Positions 9,361 through 17,732 of a stretch of 34,271 bases of DNA are shown here, piece after piece. The DNA comes from Calothrix membranacea FACHB-236 (GTDB lineage Bacteria > Cyanobacteriota > Cyanobacteriia > Cyanobacteriales > Nostocaceae). The notes beneath the pieces were generated by a model. That model was given only the letters and a program-made list of their open reading frames with translations, did no database searches and was not told the DNA's origin. Location of the stretch: the NCBI RefSeq assembly GCF_014696315.1, contig NZ_JACJPX010000083.1:1-34271 (forward strand), read 5' to 3'. Both the position numbers and the translations under genes were made by a program. Within the stretch, counting starts at the first letter, position 1, and each line of letters begins with the position of its first letter.

Positions 9361-9512
9361 ATTAAAAATTCAAAATTCAAAGTCAAAATTCAAAAATAGG
9401 AATTTTCTACTAGTTTATTAGGGCTTAAGCAATTGTCATATTTTTTCGTAAAGTGTGTTAATGGTCAATAATCCAAAAAATTTGGACTTTTGACTTTTGA
9501 CTTTTGTACAGA
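9361..9512. repeat. AT-rich short tandem repeats
   Basis: Upstream of the HEAT gene, AAAATTCA-type units repeat at 9364-9396, and CTTTTGA units repeat at 9486-9508. These are cyanobacterial short tandem repeats with no coding content. A small hairpin (AGACGC / GCGTCT) at about 9511-9530 may terminate the GNAT transcript's neighbour. Confidence 0.5.
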
Positions 9513-9564
9513 CGCAATTAATCGCGTCTCTGTGACTCTTGACTGCTATTTGAGTAATTCCAGC

Positions 9565-10095
9565 CTATTTTTCCATACTGAGTGATTTTACCATCCACAG
9601 GGATTGGGTTTGATAACCAAGTTGATGATAAAGATTCAATGCTGGTTGGTTAGATTGAAATACTTGTAAACCAAGTTGGCGATCGCCTCTTTGAATTGCC
9701 CAATTTTCCACATACTTCATCAACGCGGTACCAATACCCCGCCGCCGATATTCTGGTACAACATACAGCAGAAAAATGTGAGCATGACGAGTCCCCGTGA
9801 CTTGATCGATGGCGTTTCCCACCCATAAGCAAGCGACGGGAGACAGGGGGGATGAGGGGGAAAATATTTTCTTTTCTCCCTCTGCTTCCTCTGCTTCCTC
9901 CGCTCCCTCTGCTTCCTCCACCCACCACAAGGGCGTTTTACTAGAGAAGTACTGTTCGACTGTTTGCGCGAGATGGGAAAAATCCGCCTGGGGAAATATA
10001 TCCTGGTAACTGCGTTGCATGAACTTTACCAGTAGCGCTCTATCTAAGCTGGAACCGAGGCGGATATTGTACCCTGGTAACAGTTGGTTAGGCAC
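9565..10095 (-). CDS. GNAT-family N-acetyltransferase
   Basis: A 176-residue acetyl-CoA-dependent acyltransferase of the GNAT fold. Motif A is clear: LYVVPEYRRRGIGTALMKYVENWA (the R/Q-x-x-G-x-G/A acetyl-CoA loop). It is followed by LQVFQSNQPALNLYHQLGYQ, the family's C-terminal beta-bulge and helix. The substrate is unknown; protein N-terminal or small-amine acetylation are both possible. Residues about 59-86 (EEAEGAEEAEEAEGEKK and onward) are low-complexity and coded by a GGAAGCAGA-type tandem repeat inserted between two core strands. The start is GTG at 10095, overlapping the stop of the 53-residue ORF upstream, which implies translational coupling. Confidence 0.85.
   Translation of the reverse strand: MPNQLLPGYNIRLGSSLDRALLVKFMQRSYQDIFPQADFSHLAQTVEQYFSSKTPLWWVEEAEGAEEAEEAEGEKKIFSPSSPLSPVACLWVGNAIDQVTGTRHAHIFLLYVVPEYRRRGIGTALMKYVENWAIQRGDRQLGLQVFQSNQPALNLYHQLGYQTQSLWMVKSLSMEK
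9860..9930. repeat. In-gene tandem repeat inside GNAT gene
   Basis: On the plus strand CTCTGCTTCCT units recur, coding Glu-Ala-rich residues on the minus strand. The unit of about 9 bases keeps the reading frame. The insertion falls between GNAT strands, so the fold is probably tolerated. Confidence 0.6.
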
Positions 10096-10249
10096 TGTGA
10101 ATACTTGACAAAATTACCCCTACCTCTTCAATTGGTGCAGGTGCAGCCATATCGGAAGGTAAAAATATCCTGGCGCTGACTGCTACAAGGGCAAGGATAA
10201 ATACTAGTACTACAAGCAAAGGGGCGATGTATTGACGAAAAATAGCCAT
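10088..10249 (-). CDS. 53-residue single-pass membrane peptide
   Basis: A short ORF beginning ATG at 10249, coding MAIFRQYIAPLLVVLVFILA followed by a polar tail (PSDMAAPAPIEE). Residues 8-30 form one transmembrane segment after a short basic N-terminus. The stop (10088-10090) overlaps the GTG start of the acetyltransferase by eight bases. This overlap and the clean membrane-anchor pattern support a real gene, though its role is unknown. Confidence 0.6.
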   Translation of the reverse strand: MAIFRQYIAPLLVVLVFILALVAVSARIFLPSDMAAPAPIEEVGVILSSIHSA

Positions 10250-10368
10250 ATATGTATGTGAAGGAGCAAGGTACTGTCTACGAACTCAGTTGTGGAGATT
10301 TGTAAAGTTTTCTTGGTTTATTTTAGCGATGTTCAGGGGAGAACTCGCAAAAAGTTACCGGGCAAAAG

Positions 10369-10782
10369 TTACCGGCGATCGCGATCCAAGTCATCAATTA
10401 CTCTTTCAACATACCAATTCTCAGACATACCTGGATAATTCTGCCTAGCTTGTTCAATTAAGCGTTCAGCAGTATCTATATCGCCATCTAGCTGAGCAAC
10501 CAGATTATTTTTGAGATCGTTATGAGCGAGAAATTCTTCGGCTGTTTGGTTTGAAATCTCGCTATTGAAGTTAGTGAATGACTGTACCTGCTGGCGGCGC
10601 AATTGCCAAAATAGAACATAGTACAGTGTGCCAAAAATTAAAATTAGGCTGAGTGTTCCCAGAAAGGTGAGCAGGTTAAAGGGCAAAAATTGCAAAACCA
10701 ACTGTGAGAGAACGTAGCCTAATAGTAGGCCAGTAACCAAAAGGATAAACGTGCCGACAATAATCACTACTTGGTTCCCCAT
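10369..10782 (-). CDS. Small two-TM membrane protein
   Basis: A 137-residue unrecognised protein. Two transmembrane segments (about residues 4-30 and 38-61) are followed by a charged cytoplasmic domain of about 75 residues rich in Asp, Glu and Arg, ending EVIDDLDRDRR-like. Its start overlaps the end of the AmpG-like gene by 16 bases, indicating co-transcription and probable coupling. The overlap suggests a related envelope function, but this is inferred. Confidence 0.7.
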   Translation of the reverse strand: MGNQVVIIVGTFILLVTGLLLGYVLSQLVLQFLPFNLLTFLGTLSLILIFGTLYYVLFWQLRRQQVQSFTNFNSEISNQTAEEFLAHNDLKNNLVAQLDGDIDTAERLIEQARQNYPGMSENWYVERVIDDLDRDRR

Positions 10783-12059
10783 ACATCCTCTTCTTCTTCC
10801 TCAAGTCCTGGTCTTTTAATTGCCACTGGTTGAGGGTTCCAGGGGGCAAATATTGGTAATAGCAATAATCCTGGCACAGCAGCAACGATAGTAATGATGA
10901 AAAATAGCGGCCAACCTGTGTTTTGTGCGATCGCCCCACCGGGAGATGCGAGAATATCACGGCTGACAGCCATCAGGCTAGAAAGCAAGGCATACTGAGT
11001 CGCCGAAAACTTCTGGTTACACAGACTCATTAAAAATGCCACAAATGCTGCTGTTCCTAAGCCACCACAGAACTGTTCGATGTTGATGGCCAAGACCATA
11101 GCTTGATAGTTTTTACCTGTATAAGCGAGAGACAAGTAAGCAAAATTACTCACAGCTTGTAAAATACCAAATACCCAAAGTGAGCGGTTGATGCCAATTC
11201 TACTCAAAACTGCACCACCTGCCAGTGCCCCCACAATAGTAGCGATTAATCCCATACCTACCTGAATTGCCCCAATATCGGTTTTGGTAAAACCAACTTG
11301 CAGCAAAAACGGGGTGGTCATATTGCTCAGCAAAGCATCACCCAGCTTGTAAAGGGTAATGAACAATAAAACCAAAAGGCCTTGAATGACTCCTCGGCGC
11401 TGGAAAAATTCGCTAAAGGGTAAAATGACGGCATCAGTTAACGAGGCGGGCGGACTAATTGCTTCTGGTTCTGGTGCAAATAAAGTCGCAAAAATCCCCA
11501 ATACCATCGTACCTGCCATCAATAAATAAACAGATGACCAAGGGATTCTATCAGCTAGGATTAATGCTAAAGCACCAGCAACTAACAAAGCAATCCGATA
11601 TCCTAAAATGAAAACAGCTGCCCCAGCCCCCATTTCCAGTTTTTCTAAAACGTCTGTGCGGTAAGCATCAGCAGCAATATCTTGGGTAGCACTCAAAAAA
11701 GCAATAACTATAGCGTTAATGGCTAGCAGCTGTAATGCTTGTTTGGGTTGTTGGAATGCCATAATTGCGATCGCTGCTGTTAAAGCCAGCTGTGTCACCA
11801 CCAACCAACCCCGTCGTCGCCCCAAAAATGGCATAGTGAATCGATCAAGAAACGGCGACCACAGAAATTTTAACGAGTAAGGCAAACTGGCGAGGCTAAA
11901 CCACCCAATAGTAGCCAAATCCACCTGTTCCACAGTCATCCAAGCTTTCAAGGTATTACCAATTAATAACAGTGGTAACCCAGATGAAAACCCCAGAAAC
12001 AATAAAGCCGCCATCTTGCGGCTACCAAAAACTTCCAATAGCGATCGCAGTGGATTCAT
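10767..12059 (-). CDS. ampG: AmpG-like MFS permease
   Basis: A 430-residue major-facilitator protein with about 12 transmembrane segments. It matches the AmpG (muropeptide permease) branch: GFSSGLPLLLIGNTLKAWM near the start, then the FLWSPFLDRF loop, and SATQDIAADAYRTD, a family signature around residue 130. AmpG proteins import anhydro-muropeptides for peptidoglycan recycling. The cyanobacterial substrate is not proven, so the symbol is a family-level name. I chose the ATG at 12059 (MNPLRSLLEVFGSRK) over an upstream in-frame GTG. It is followed by an overlapping small membrane gene. Confidence 0.8.
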   Translation of the reverse strand: MNPLRSLLEVFGSRKMAALLFLGFSSGLPLLLIGNTLKAWMTVEQVDLATIGWFSLASLPYSLKFLWSPFLDRFTMPFLGRRRGWLVVTQLALTAAIAIMAFQQPKQALQLLAINAIVIAFLSATQDIAADAYRTDVLEKLEMGAGAAVFILGYRIALLVAGALALILADRIPWSSVYLLMAGTMVLGIFATLFAPEPEAISPPASLTDAVILPFSEFFQRRGVIQGLLVLLFITLYKLGDALLSNMTTPFLLQVGFTKTDIGAIQVGMGLIATIVGALAGGAVLSRIGINRSLWVFGILQAVSNFAYLSLAYTGKNYQAMVLAINIEQFCGGLGTAAFVAFLMSLCNQKFSATQYALLSSLMAVSRDILASPGGAIAQNTGWPLFFIITIVAAVPGLLLLPIFAPWNPQPVAIKRPGLEEEEEDVWGTK

Positions 12060-12143
12060 AGTTAAGTTTCGGTATCTCCTCACCGGTTGCGAATTGCAGT
12101 TATCTTGCCATTACTAGAGGATTTCACGCAAATCGGGAAAGTG

Positions 12144-12171
12144 TTGACTGTTGACTGTTGACTGTTGACTG
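12144..12171. repeat. Four tandem TTGACTG heptamers
   Basis: Four perfect TTGACTG copies in a row upstream of the AmpG gene. This is a known type of cyanobacterial short tandem repeat. An ATTACCA-type repeat follows at 12189-12215. Confidence 0.75.
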
Positions 12172-12188
12172 AAGATGAGGGAGAAACA

Positions 12189-12215
12189 CCAATTACCAAT
12201 TACCATTACCAATGC
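12189..12215. repeat. ATTACCA-type tandem repeat
   Basis: ACCAATTACCAATTACCATTACCA units between the AmpG gene and the methyltransferase gene end. The same repeat type occurs at 17690-17727 and 22668-22688. Confidence 0.6.
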
Positions 12216-12227
12216 CCCATGCCCCAA

Positions 12228-13676
12228 TTACACTTGATAAACTTCATGCCCCCTAATTTCTACCTTGTGTGCAGCGAGACATTTTTCCCAGCCTTCACGA
12301 GTCCCAATTTCGCTTTTTTGCTGGAGTAGTCCTAGTTGCTGTTCTTGCTGGGTAAGTTTTGCAAATTCTTCGTAGAGTGGATAGTTTGGTGTCACAAAGG
12401 TTTCTTTACGGTGCAAAATTGGGGGATTTGTTCGGGTTTCGTAGTCGCGGTGAGAAATTCTTAAGGTAAGGAAGTCAATAATAATACTGGCTTTTAAGGC
12501 AGGGTGGGGGTCTGTGTCGAATTCTGGATAAAACAGATAGCAAATTTGCGGTTTGTCGGTGCAAAATTTGATTAAAGTAGCACCATCTACACGCCCGATG
12601 GTACGGCTGGCGCAGCCTTCATAGATTCGCAGTAAAGCATCGAGTTCTGCAAGGGCGGAAACATGAACATATAAAGCCCCACGGGTATGTTTACCAATTT
12701 TGCTTTTTTCGCAAGCTGTTTGTACTACTCTGGGTTGTCCTAAGCTAAACAGTTTTTGATCGGCGACTCCACAAGCTTCTTCGTAGTTACCAAAAAAGGC
12801 TTTGATGTCATGACGAATTTCTGGAGCGATTTTCTGCCATGAGGGGCGTTGCTCAAAGTGGGTGAGGGCGAGATAAACTTGGATATCTAGAGAACGACGA
12901 TAGGCGATCGCATCCCATTCGGCTTCATCGGTAGCTTGCAATACTACGCTAAAGGCACGGCGGAAGTTACCAAATTCACTCAGTAATTCCTGTTCGTTGC
13001 TCAATTCTCCTTTGACTGGTAATCTCCCGCGTTGGGTGAAAAAAGCCATCAATGGTGCCAGAAGTTCTTGATAATCTTCAAAGCGCTTGCTGGGAATGCG
13101 AACTCTGGGGGTAGAAGTGCGAGAAAAGAAGCGGATGGCTTTGAAACTTTCTTTTTCAGCTTCATCTCGAAAGACAAAATAAACACCTAAAGCTACAGGT
13201 ACAGCATCTACATTCAGTACCTCATCAATGTAACTTTTAAGTTCTTCTTGCTCGTAATATTTCTGAAAAGTATTGCGCCGGGTAACAATACCATCGCTGT
13301 AAGCTATTTGTGTTTTACTTGGGGCGTTAATTAAAACTTGTGCAGCGACTATTAGAACTTTGTGAGTAAGTTCCCAAGCTTTAATTAAGCTTTCCCGGCG
13401 TTCTTGGGTATCTTCGATAACGTTGAGGACATAACCCAAATTGACAACATCGGCGGCGGTAATTTGCTCATCAGGATAATAATAAGGGTCCCAGCCGGCG
13501 CTGGTATAACCTAAATTTGCCACGCGCTGGATATCGCCGCCATAGCCGCAACCGTAGTCAAAGAAACTGGTGTCCTGATTGAGGATTGACCATTCTATAG
13601 CTAATCGTACCGGACGAGAGATATCAGTACGGGCGATCGCAGCTCTGTGACGCTCGATTTCTAACGCTTCAGGCAT
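12228..13676 (-). CDS. Phosphorothioation-associated methyltransferase
   Basis: A 482-residue protein matching the family annotated as DNA phosphorothioation-associated putative methyltransferase. The SAM-binding region is FFDYGCGYGGDIQRVANLGYTSAGWDPYY (about residues 34-62), and VVNLGYVLNVIEDTQERRESL follows. The rest has no clear catalytic domain. It lies downstream of dndE on the same strand, as found in many dnd clusters. Its target is unproven. I chose the ATG at 13676 (MPEALEIERHRAAIARTDI) over a TTG six codons earlier that lies in a TTGACTG repeat. Confidence 0.85.
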   Translation of the reverse strand: MPEALEIERHRAAIARTDISRPVRLAIEWSILNQDTSFFDYGCGYGGDIQRVANLGYTSAGWDPYYYPDEQITAADVVNLGYVLNVIEDTQERRESLIKAWELTHKVLIVAAQVLINAPSKTQIAYSDGIVTRRNTFQKYYEQEELKSYIDEVLNVDAVPVALGVYFVFRDEAEKESFKAIRFFSRTSTPRVRIPSKRFEDYQELLAPLMAFFTQRGRLPVKGELSNEQELLSEFGNFRRAFSVVLQATDEAEWDAIAYRRSLDIQVYLALTHFEQRPSWQKIAPEIRHDIKAFFGNYEEACGVADQKLFSLGQPRVVQTACEKSKIGKHTRGALYVHVSALAELDALLRIYEGCASRTIGRVDGATLIKFCTDKPQICYLFYPEFDTDPHPALKASIIIDFLTLRISHRDYETRTNPPILHRKETFVTPNYPLYEEFAKLTQQEQQLGLLQQKSEIGTREGWEKCLAAHKVEIRGHEVYQV

Positions 13677-13681
13677 AATAC

Positions 13682-13707
13682 AGTCAACAATCAACAGTCA
13701 ACAGTTA
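13682..13707. repeat. CAGTCAACA heptamer repeat
   Basis: Tandem (TTGACTG)-type repeat, reverse orientation, filling the short gap between dndE and the methyltransferase gene. It could supply a weak ribosome-binding or spacer function but is probably neutral. Confidence 0.6.
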
Positions 13708-13719
13708 ACTAATATCCTG

Positions 13720-14106
13720 TCAATCTTTTAGCGCTAGTTCAATTAAATCTTCAATTTTCTTGATATTTGGATCGCCAGCTAAGTAACCAATTCCCCGATG
13801 TAAATGCAAGCGAAATTGGCTAGCTAGGGTTTCTTTATCGGTGGCGTAACCGTCATTATGACACCTTTGCTTAAGGGCGAGGAGGAGAATATCGGACATA
13901 TCGCCACCAAAGACACGCCAGGTTAATTCCACATTGCTATCTTGGGGGATGGGTACAGGGGAAGGTGGTGTAGGTTCTGCAAGAGAACGACAAAAAGCCC
14001 AGCGGCATAATATATTCCATTGGTCAATTTTGGTGCTGCGGCGCAGTTTGAGTAGTTGGTCTTTGGCGGTTTGAGAAAGTTTAAATCTTTCAATTGGGGA
14101 TTCCAT
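13720..14106 (-). CDS. dndE: DNA sulfur modification protein DndE
   Basis: A 128-residue DndE homologue, the small subunit of the phosphorothioation machinery that in other bacteria binds nicked DNA. The family pattern is visible: IERFKLSQTAKDQLLKLRRSTKIDQWNILCRWAFCRSL at the N-terminus, then ELTWRVFGGDMSDILLLALKQRC and HRGIGYLAG near the C-terminus. I chose the ATG at 14106; a TTG at 14118 would overlap dndD by seven bases. It lies between dndD and the methyltransferase gene in one operon. Confidence 0.9.
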   Translation of the reverse strand: MESPIERFKLSQTAKDQLLKLRRSTKIDQWNILCRWAFCRSLAEPTPPSPVPIPQDSNVELTWRVFGGDMSDILLLALKQRCHNDGYATDKETLASQFRLHLHRGIGYLAGDPNIKKIEDLIELALKD

Positions 14107-14111
14107 ACGAA

Positions 14112-16091
14112 TTACCAAAAGTAGCCCGGTTTGATTGTTGTTTGGCGGGTGGTAGAGTTGTATTTTAAAAGATATTCGTGAGCGATCGCTTCATTTTCTC
14201 TCAGTGTCTCTACCTCTTTTTTACCAATTTCTGTATCCGTAGATAGCAAAATTACTTGGTGGCTGGCGGAGGGAAAGTACCGTTCTACTAAGTTACTGCG
14301 GTGGGAAGAGTCTAGTCTGCCAAGGGGGGTGTCAATTGCTACAGGGAGGCGGCGACCTGAGACTCTAGCTAATCCCCAAAGAAATGCGATCGCCAGTAGT
14401 TGTTTTTCGCCAGCAGAAAGGCGATGTTTGGGGACGGGTTTACCGTTTAAGTCGTAAAGCGAAAGGCTGAAGGTGTTGGTGTCAATCGCCACGCGATGAA
14501 CTAAATCAGATTTATGTAACAGATAGCGGAAGCATTCTGTGACTTCAACTTCTAATTTGTTGAGTTTTCTCAGGGTTAATTTCTCGCGGAAAAGTTTGAG
14601 GGTTTCTTGAACTCTAACGGCAGATTCAATAATATGTCCTTTGTTTTGAATTTTAAGACTTGTATCTGTGTAGTTTTCTAAGCTTTTTTTGGTATTTTCA
14701 ATCTCTGTTACTAATTCATCTAAACGACGTTTAGCTATTTCCCAACTAGCTTTAGCTTCTGCAACTTGCTGTTGTGCTTGTTGTAATTCATCAACCAGTC
14801 TTTGATATTCTTCTGGTGAGGCGGCGGTTTGAATTTGTCTTTCTAATGTAATAATCTCTTCTTCTTGAGAATTAAGCAAGGTGATTTTATCTTTCGCTTT
14901 GGTTTTAGCATACTCCAGGTAATGATGTATAACATTATCCAAATTATGTAGGGTGTCTGTATCAGCTAATAACCAAGGTTCAGCGATGGCGGCGCTATCT
15001 AAATCTTGATTTTCTTGGGAGATAAATTCTTTAATCTCATCTGCTGCTGCTTGTTCAATAGCTAATTTATTAATCAAATTGAGTAACTTTTTATCTCTTT
15101 CAATTAATAAATCATGAGCCACTTTTGCTTGTTGAATGCGAAATTCTGCTTCGCCTTGGTTGTAAGCCTCATTTAATAGAGGTGTAATCAATCCCAGCGG
15201 TAAAAATTCGGCAGCTAAATCACACAGCGATTGGCGAATTGTTTCTGTTGCTCTAATTCTGTCTTCCTTTTGTTTCTCTAATTGGCTACGTTCCCCCGCA
15301 ATTTTGCCACCCTCAGAAATAAATTTATGCACAGCTTCCTGCTGTCTAACTTCGGTGGCGGTTAAATTCTCTTGGAGAGATGTAATTGATTGCGATTCTT
15401 GATGATACTCATCTTGTAAAGCTTTCAATTTGTCTTCAATTTCTTCAATATCCGCCAAATCTTTAGTATCAGCAAGTTCCTTGCGTTTGCGATTGACTAA
15501 TATATCTAAATCTACCGCTAATCTATCTGCTAACTCTAAACCTAAAAGTCCGCTAATCGCATCTACTACAAGTGGTGGTGGTATTTCCTGTTCTGCGAGT
15601 TCTTTAACTTGTTCGCCATCAAATAAAAATAAGTTAGATATTCCTAAAGGTAGGAGGTTTTCAATATATTCATCCCAAATATTTACTAAAGCCGTATCTA
15701 GCCATTCATGAGAATCTAAAATTCCTAAATGGTCTTTACCCTCTTTGGGATTTTTTTCCCAGGTACGTACAACGCGGTATTTTACTGGCTTATCATTTTC
15801 GATATGTTCAAAAAGTAATTCAATGCGCGTTTTTTCCACTGGATCGGTTTTGCTATTAACACATTGCGTCAGGAAATCGCTATAACTTAAATTACCACGA
15901 GTTGAACATTGGGCACGATGACCATAAAGGGCAAGGCGAATTGCATCCATGAGGGTGGTTTTACCGCCACCATTCATTCCACCTAACAGAATAATCGGAC
16001 GAGAATTCTCATGATTTCTTGGGTCAAGATTGATTACTTGTTTACCAACGTAGGGGCCAAAGTTTTGTAATACGAGTTCAATAAATATCAT
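14112..16091 (-). CDS. dndD: DNA sulfur modification ATPase DndD
   Basis: A 659-residue SMC/Rad50-like ATPase, part of the DndCDE complex that places sulfur on the DNA backbone. Walker A is GGMNGGGKTT (residues 37-46, Lys44 and Thr45). A long coiled coil spans about 200-510, with KALQDEYHQESQSITSLQENLTA-type heptads. The ABC signature LSAGEKQLLAIAFLWGL and Walker B VAIDTPLGRLD lie near residues 570-605. Length and layout fit the family. It is the first gene of a minus-strand run. The gene upstream is not dndC, which is unusual. Confidence 0.9.
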   Translation of the reverse strand: MIFIELVLQNFGPYVGKQVINLDPRNHENSRPIILLGGMNGGGKTTLMDAIRLALYGHRAQCSTRGNLSYSDFLTQCVNSKTDPVEKTRIELLFEHIENDKPVKYRVVRTWEKNPKEGKDHLGILDSHEWLDTALVNIWDEYIENLLPLGISNLFLFDGEQVKELAEQEIPPPLVVDAISGLLGLELADRLAVDLDILVNRKRKELADTKDLADIEEIEDKLKALQDEYHQESQSITSLQENLTATEVRQQEAVHKFISEGGKIAGERSQLEKQKEDRIRATETIRQSLCDLAAEFLPLGLITPLLNEAYNQGEAEFRIQQAKVAHDLLIERDKKLLNLINKLAIEQAAADEIKEFISQENQDLDSAAIAEPWLLADTDTLHNLDNVIHHYLEYAKTKAKDKITLLNSQEEEIITLERQIQTAASPEEYQRLVDELQQAQQQVAEAKASWEIAKRRLDELVTEIENTKKSLENYTDTSLKIQNKGHIIESAVRVQETLKLFREKLTLRKLNKLEVEVTECFRYLLHKSDLVHRVAIDTNTFSLSLYDLNGKPVPKHRLSAGEKQLLAIAFLWGLARVSGRRLPVAIDTPLGRLDSSHRSNLVERYFPSASHQVILLSTDTEIGKKEVETLRENEAIAHEYLLKYNSTTRQTTIKPGYFW

Positions 16092-16476
16092 TTATAGCAA
16101 TTCGTGTAGGATTTGGGAAATTATTGGTTGAGGAAGGAAGCAATTATAAAACAACGGGATGGACGTTGAGCATAAAAAATTTTGTGACTCAATTGCAAAT
16201 TACGATTAAACTCGCCCTACCACAGTTGATCTTAATTGATTTAGATTATTCCTCTCCAAAAGAGTTGAGCTAGATTAAAGTCTCCATCAGCATCTGAGTC
16301 TTGAGTTCTGATCCCTCTCTTTTCCCAACCAGCCATTCCCCAATCCCCAAATAATAGAGGAATCTACGCATTGTTTTTTTGTAGTTTTTGTGAGATTCTC
16401 CTTGATATAACTATTTAATACAGTAACTTGATAGAATTATCGTAGTTTATTTGCAGCCTAGAAGAGGAGAATCTAA
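16092..16476. promoter_or_regulatory. Divergent promoter region dndD / NIL block
   Basis: This 385-bp gap separates the minus-strand dnd genes from the plus-strand leader and NIL genes. It must hold promoters for both directions. A strong Shine-Dalgarno (GAGGAG at 16464-16469) ends it. No other gene or repeat is clear. Confidence 0.5.
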
Positions 16477-16593
16477 ATGAGACTCATATCCAGTCGGGCA
16501 AATTTAGGGAGGCTACAGATTTTTGGCTATCTGTGTTTCGTCTGTGTCGCATTCTTGTTCAACCGCCCAATGAGTATGAGGGGATTGAGCTAA
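16477..16593 (+). CDS. Possible 38-residue leader peptide
   Basis: A 38-residue ORF with a strong ribosome site (AGAGGAG, nine bases before ATG). Its stop TAA (16591-16593) overlaps the ATG of the NIL gene as TAATG, a classic coupling junction. The peptide starts MRLISSR, then has a hydrophobic stretch with two cysteines (GYLCFVCVAFLF). It may be a regulatory upstream ORF for the NIL gene, or a short membrane protein. A cysteine-sensing role is speculative. Confidence 0.45.
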   Translation: MRLISSRANLGRLQIFGYLCFVCVAFLFNRPMSMRGLS

Positions 16594-17279
16594 TGTCTGC
16601 AAATAAAATCAGGAAATCCGCACCAATTCACAGTAGAATTTCCGTACCTGCACAGTATCAAAGACAGCCTGTTATCTCGCGGCTAGTATCTCGCTATGGT
16701 ATAACAGTAAACATCGTAGCTGCATCATTAGTATCTGGTAGTGAAAACGATGGCTGGTTTGATTTAGAACTGTTGGGAAATCCTCAGCAAATAACCAATA
16801 GCCTGTCTTACCTGCAAGAATTGGGAGTAGCTTTAGTAGAGTTGGCGATGTCTACGACGAGCTTCGCTAACGCAAACCATGTTCAACTTAACCAACATTC
16901 CCAGCCATTCCCAAAAGCATTTAACAAACTAACGCGCAAAGAATTAGAAACATTTAAAAATCAGTGGGCGACAGAATGCCAAAAATGGCTGTCTCATGGA
17001 CAGACTAATAGACTACACATACAATTGTGTATCTTAAAAAGCTATTACAAAAAACCGATAATTTCTCAACTAGTATCTCGTTTTGGATTAACAGTTAATA
17101 TCACCAGTGCTTTTCTCAATCCTGCTGTAGAAGATGACGGATGGTTTGACTTGGATTTATGGGGCGAAACTAAGCAAATCCATTCTAGTCTGCGTTATTT
17201 AAAAAAACTGGGACTACCAATTTGGCCTGATTGGTCTGGTACAGTGCAGCACAGAACTTTAGAACCAATAGTTTTTTAA
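16593..17279 (+). CDS. Two-domain NIL protein
   Basis: A 228-residue protein with two copies of the NIL domain, the ligand-binding tail found at the end of the methionine importer ATPase MetN. Copy 1 is RQPVISRLVSRYGITVNIVAASLV followed by DGWFDLELLGNPQQITNSLSYLQELGV. Copy 2, about 110 residues later, is KKPIISQLVSRFGLTVNITSAFL then DGWFDLDLWGETKQIHSSLRYLKKLGL. There is no transporter domain, so it is a free sensor or binding protein. The ATG at 16593 overlaps the leader ORF stop. A GTG 20 codons upstream in another reading is rejected because it lies inside that ORF. Confidence 0.8.
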   Translation: MSANKIRKSAPIHSRISVPAQYQRQPVISRLVSRYGITVNIVAASLVSGSENDGWFDLELLGNPQQITNSLSYLQELGVALVELAMSTTSFANANHVQLNQHSQPFPKAFNKLTRKELETFKNQWATECQKWLSHGQTNRLHIQLCILKSYYKKPIISQLVSRFGLTVNITSAFLNPAVEDDGWFDLDLWGETKQIHSSLRYLKKLGLPIWPDWSGTVQHRTLEPIVF

Positions 17280-17298
17280 TTTACTAATTTATTATCCC

Positions 17299-17637
17299 AT
17301 GACCACATTCCATCAAATTCAAGTTAAAACAGCAACCAGATTTTCTTCGGTTCCATCTTTCTCTGAAAAAAGCCAGATTACCAAAGTTCGTGTGTGCGTA
17401 TATATTCCTAATTCCTATCTTAAAGAACCAGTAATTTCTCGTTTAATTTCTCATCATGGTTTAGTCGTGAACATCATTAGCGCCTTTCTGGGAAGCACGA
17501 CAGGGGAGGAAGGGCGCTTTGATTTAGAAATTCGCGGAACTTTGTCACAAATTTCTAGCGGTTTAAATTACCTCGAATCTCTAAATCTAAAAATTGTCGG
17601 TAAGCCCAATGTAGATGGGGATAGTTGGAGTTATTGA
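17299..17637 (+). CDS. Single NIL-domain protein
   Basis: A 112-residue protein with one NIL domain (KEPVISRLISHHGLVVNIISAFLG, then EGRFDLEIRGTLSQISSGLNYLESLNL). It begins 20 bases after the two-domain NIL gene and is surely co-transcribed with it. The paired arrangement looks like duplication within an operon. The ligand is not known; binding of an amino acid or sulfur compound is inferred from the domain's use in MetN. Confidence 0.8.
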   Translation: MTTFHQIQVKTATRFSSVPSFSEKSQITKVRVCVYIPNSYLKEPVISRLISHHGLVVNIISAFLGSTTGEEGRFDLEIRGTLSQISSGLNYLESLNLKIVGKPNVDGDSWSY

Positions 17638-17649
17638 GGTTAGGGACTG

Positions 17650-17727
17650 GGGATTGGTGACTAGGGATTGGGATATAAAGGAAAACATTACCATTACCAA
17701 TTACCAATTACCGATTACCCATTACCA
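17650..17727. repeat. Tandem repeats between convergent genes
   Basis: GGGGATTGG / AGGGATTGGG units followed by ATTACCA-type units (ACCATTACCAATTACCAATTACCG). They separate the NIL operon from the convergent Crp gene and probably act as spacer. Confidence 0.55.
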
Positions 17728-17732
17728 AACAC

